6,113 nt of DNA from Bacillota bacterium (GTDB taxonomy: Bacteria > Bacillota_A > Clostridia > Lachnospirales > Bianqueaceae), in the NCBI GenBank assembly GCA_017420625.1, contig JAFOIR010000409.1, forward strand, positions 1 to 6,113. Direction: 5' to 3'. The notes under the pieces were generated by a model that searched no databases, was not told the DNA's origin, and saw only the letters and a list, made by a program, of their open reading frames with translations. A program made the position numbers and the translations under genes. Positions 1 through 3,500 of this stretch are shown piece after piece; positions within the stretch are counted from its first letter, which is position 1, and each line of letters starts with the position of its first letter.

Positions 1-315
1 GTTTTCGCTGGTCTGGCTGGTTAAGACTACGTCTTCTATTTTCACGCCTTTTTTGGTGGCTGCTTTGATTCCGTTATCGTCCTCCAGTTCGGCTCCTGCC
101 TGGCCTGCTTTGATCTCATAGGTATAGGTGGCAGTGGGTTCATTGACGACTACCGTTTCGGGATTGTATGCGGTAAGTTCTTTCTGAATGCGGATCACTT
201 CGCCGGATCCGCTGGAAGTGGATTCATTGTTTTCATCAGCAAAAGCTGTGATGCCCATGGTCATGGTCATGATGGCGGCAAGGATGACTGCGGTTGTCTT
301 TTTCAGGTTGATCAT
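1..315 (-). CDS. Secreted pilin-like surface protein, N-terminal part (3' end outside window)
   Basis: This is the first 105 codons of a gene that runs off the left edge. The ATG (313-315) is preceded by a good ribosome site and nothing in the frame argues for another start. Residues 1-26 form a classic signal peptide: MINLKK, then a hydrophobic core, then AFA before DE, so cleavage after Ala26 is likely and the product is exported. A short Ser/Gly/Asn/Glu linker (about 27-38) leads into IRIQKELTAYNPETVVVNEP and then TYTYEIKAG. This pattern resembles the start of Spy0128/pilin isopeptide-linkage-type domains found in Firmicute pilins, with a Lys in the first strand and a TYTYEI strand. That assignment is by eye. 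The gene lies 217 bp downstream of the large adhesin in the same direction, with its own promoter. I infer a shaft or backbone pilin. An unrelated secreted Ig-like protein is possible, because the sorting signal that would settle it is outside the window. Confidence 0.85.
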   Translation of the reverse strand, partial: MINLKKTTAVILAAIMTMTMGITAFADENNESTSSGSGEVIRIQKELTAYNPETVVVNEPTATYTYEIKAGQAGAELEDDNGIKAATKKGVKIEDVVLTSQTSEN

Positions 316-323
316 TTTTGTTT

Positions 324-330
324 CTCCCTT
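324..330 (-). promoter_or_regulatory. Ribosome binding site of the pilin-like gene
   Basis: On the minus strand AAGGGAG is followed by an 8-nt A-rich spacer (AAACAAAA) and the ATG at 315. The match to the anti-Shine-Dalgarno sequence and the spacing are near ideal for a Firmicute. This fixes the start codon and suggests efficient translation. Confidence 0.85.
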
Positions 331-384
331 TTTTTAGTCTTTTTCTTTCGTTCGGTCTCTGTTTTTGTTTTATGGTCCTACTAT

Positions 385-413
385 AACATACAAAATATCA
401 ACAGCTCCGTCAA
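385..413 (-). promoter_or_regulatory. Probable sigma-A-type promoter for the pilin-like gene
   Basis: Reading the minus strand, TTGACG (413-408) is separated by exactly 17 bp from TATGTT (390-385), close to the TTGACA/TATAAT consensus. The overlapping TGTTATAGT (388-380) could serve as an extended -10 element, but it lies too far from this -35 (22 bp). Transcription would start near 378, giving a purine-rich leader of about 60 nt before the ATG. The hexamer TGTTGA occurs twice at 12-bp spacing, at 415-410 and 403-398. The first copy overlaps the -35 and the second lies in the spacer, so a regulator site is conceivable. The placement fits well: downstream of a terminator and just upstream of a secreted-protein gene. 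Confidence 0.6.
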
Positions 414-416
414 CAA

Positions 417-437
417 AATAACTCAAAAAGGGTTATT
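417..437. repeat. Short inverted repeat just upstream of the -35
   Basis: AATAAC at 417-422 is mirrored by GTTATT at 432-437 around a 9-bp centre. It begins four bases upstream of the proposed -35 (408-413), where an operator or activator site could sit. Six-base arms in AT-rich DNA can arise by chance, so the functional claim is weak. Confidence 0.3.
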
Positions 438-455
438 TGATTAGATTATTTGATT
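433..455. repeat. AT-rich 10-bp direct repeat upstream of promoter
   Basis: TTATTTGATT occurs at 433-442 and again at 446-455, a 13-bp period. The copies lie about 20-45 bp upstream of the proposed -35 of the pilin-like gene. They could be an UP-element-like stretch or tandem half-sites for a regulator. I do not recognise a specific regulator family. Confidence 0.35.
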
Positions 456-481
456 TTTTACAATCGCTGCTTTCAGTGCAT

Positions 482-510
482 AAAAAAAAGCCGGCCTTTT
501 AAGGCCGGCT
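482..510 (-). terminator. Rho-independent terminator of the large adhesin gene
   Basis: A perfect GC-rich inverted repeat has AGCCGGCC at 489-496 pairing with GGCCGGCT at 503-510, around a TTTTAA loop that could close further. On the minus strand the stem is followed directly by eight T residues (489-482; the outermost A of the stem belongs to this run). It starts about 22 bp after the stop codon. The U-tract is only on the minus-strand side, so it terminates leftward transcription and separates the adhesin from the downstream pilin-like gene. Confidence 0.93.
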
Positions 511-532
511 GCTTGTGCTGACTAATTATTTA

Positions 533-3500
533 TTATTCTTCGTCCGTACGTGTCTTTCTGAGTAACCAGGGAATGATCAGGGTCAGAGCCAGGGCTAGAC
601 CTGCTGCAAGCAGAACCCATGAGCTTCTGGTCTGCTCTTCCGTCTCATAACCAGTAGGGGCAGGCAGTTCCTGTACGTTCTCGATGATAATGCTGTAACG
701 AACCAGTTTGTCCGTCGCTTCCTTATCCATGGCCGCATTTTCATGATCTGTCAGGTTCACACGGCCCATCTCATCGATCGTGAAACGGATGGGGGTTGTG
801 ATCTTTCGGAAACTGTCCTGAGTCTTGAGCTGTTTCAGATAATAGGTTCCGGCCGGAAGTGCGCTGCTGATGCCGCTGATATATCCATTTTCATCGGAAA
901 CCAGATCCTCGAATCCTTCGATCGGCTCATAGTCCATGGCCGTGACCTGATCCACGCTGACTTCGCGATGAAGGGCAAAGTGCGCATTTGCAAGAGGGCT
1001 CGTTGCGTCGCTGACATTGCGTCCAACGATCTGGATCGCCAGCTCAAAAGGAATATTCCTCACTTCCAGCGTAGCCATCTGGTCTTCACCCTGGCTGATC
1101 GTGGTGCCAGCGATCGTTTCCATGATCTCCAGCTTTCCGCTTTCAATATCGGTCCGGAACTGCACTACCGTCTCCAGGCCTACATATCCGCCAGGCGCTT
1201 TGACCTGCTCCAGGGAATACCAGGAACCTGCATGGATATATGCTACAGTAATCAGACCATACTCATCAGAAGTATAAAGTTCACTGCCCACTGCGCGACC
1301 ATCGGCATCAACCAGATGGAACACAGCGCCTGGAAGGGCTTTGCCATTCTCATCGACCACGACTAATCTGACACCAAAACGGTCGTTGCTGATCAGATCA
1401 GTTCTCACGTTGGCTGCGGTTCCGCTGGGAGTTCCTACCATATAAGATACGGAATAATCGTAGATCGCTTCCGCATTCTCTTCTTTGGACTGTGCACTTA
1501 CGCTCAGAATGCCGCCTTCTTCGATAGGTTCGACATTTTCTCCATTCACCTTCACCTCACGGACAATGAGATCATCCAGGCTCTCGGCTCCTTCCGGAAG
1601 AACATCCCAATAATAGTAGACTTTATTCTGGGCTACCAGACGAACAGTATTCTCAATCAGCTTTCCGCCTGCATAAACTGCGGTATAGACATCGCCGTGT
1701 CTTAACATATACGCTTCATCGGACCAGCTCACCTGGACTGTAAGACCGAAACCTCGGCGGTTGTGGACTTCGACGATCGGATTCGCATTGTCGCGAATGA
1801 TGCCGTAGTTCACGTCTTCTCCTGCTTCGGTAAAATAAGTACCTGCTTCCCGGGCATACCGGATGAAGCTGTAACCGGCGGGAACCTCAGAAGCTTTTTC
1901 TTCGATCCTGAACCGGGTTCCTACCAGCAGATCTCTCACTTCTATACTGTACCCGCCCGGGATCTTGGAGATCGCACCGTTCATCGAAGTGTAGTATACG
2001 ATCGTTCTCTTCTCATCGGTGCTCAGATCATCAAAACTGTACTTTCCGATAGAGACGAACCGCTGCGCAGATGCATCCCAACGGCAGTAAGCACCGGTAC
2101 TGTCTTTCACGTAGTATTCCTGCATGCCCGCCGGCGTCAGGTTCTGTTCGTTCTCTCCGCCCAGAGACAGACGGAAAGTAAAACCGGTGGGGTCATCCGA
2201 CACGTACTTGTCCTCAGCATCGAACAAAAGATTCTGGATGGTGAGGGTACGCTTGGCTTCAGGGCTCACATGATTATTGAAGGTCACGCGTGCACGCTCT
2301 GAGATCATAGCCGGAGTGGTCGCAAAATCTTTGCGGCCGCTGCCATTGTCGCTGCCTGCTGCCTGTACATCGTTGATATATACGTTATCATAGACCTGGG
2401 TACTGACACCGCACTCCACGATCTGATAGCGGATCGTATCTTCAGGCAGAGAGATCGTCACTGTCTGGCCGGCAGAGAGGAGATAGACATCGCCATAACC
2501 TGTATTGCCCCCTGCGGGAACATAGTAGGACGTATAGCGGGTAGGAATATTGGAATTCAGATAAGCTACATTAATCGTGCTTTGAGTATCCGTGTACGGA
2601 TCAAGGCGCCGCCATTCGTACTGGCCATTCTCGCCTCTGACCTCGTACCAGATCTGGAAAGCATACTCAGCCAGTGCATAATCGGCTTTTTCTGTACCGG
2701 AGATTTCCTTTGAAAGCAGGATCTGTCCGGGTTTCACAGAAGCCAGGTTAAAGCGCATATGCAGGTTGGAGGCTCCGGCACCACGCTCCATGAAGAAGAT
2801 TCTCATGGTATGCGTAGAGTAATCTTTGAAAACATAGTTGCCGCTGGCTTTCAGTTCGAAGATCTCATCAAGTTTTTCATTGATCTCTTTTTCGGTAAGG
2901 CCACGGGCTATATAGTTGCTGCGGAAGATCTCCCGAAGGGTAGTTTTTGTAGAATATACGCTTACTTCGCCAGTGCTGAAGTTTACGGTACCGGGCAGAG
3001 CACTGTGAATACCGCCCAGATCGATCACCAGCTCACCATCCACATACAGCCAGAAGTCATCGTCACCAGTAAATTCATAGACGATATCGTGGCCCCATGC
3101 ATCCAAACCGTTAGGCGTCTGGACGAAGGAGGCTTCGATCTCTACTCCGAAGTAGTAATTCGGTTTGGAGATCAGATACATCGGTTCATATTTTCTCGGA
3201 TCACTGTCCTCCAACGGAGTCATTTCAGCAGTATACAGATTTTCGTTGTTTACCGAGGCAAACTTGGTGGGATCAAGATCATCGAAGGGGAAGAACTGGC
3301 CATGCTTCAGGGAAGCTCTATCGTTAAGGTCAGTGGTACCCAGTTCTTTATATACCACGAAATTGCCGTCAGGGCGAATGCTCGCGAAGTTCTGGGTGCT
3401 GTCATATTCATAGTAGGCACTGCCCTGATAGGTGCTGCCTGCAAAGAGATGATTGACTTCCTGCGCACCTGCAAAGAGAAGGCCCAGTGAGCCGCTGGCC

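Noticed and set aside
316..378. Riboswitch or structured leader upstream of the pilin-like gene
   Set aside because: The roughly 60-nt leader is A-rich, too short for known riboswitch classes and shows no stable stem or second terminator.
489..510. Bidirectional terminator or a protein-binding palindrome
   Set aside because: The T-run follows the stem only on the minus strand, and the position just after the stop codon is fully explained by intrinsic termination.
743..1366. A 207-codon open frame on the plus strand, and other plus-strand frames at 1763-2302, 2759-3490, 3653-4564 and 5249-5863
   Set aside because: All lie antisense within the adhesin, lack convincing ribosome sites, domains or spacing, and read as frame shadows of a long, codon-biased gene. 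The 5249-5863 frame translates the pyrimidine-rich repeat into Phe/Leu/Ile-rich peptide that imitates a membrane protein.
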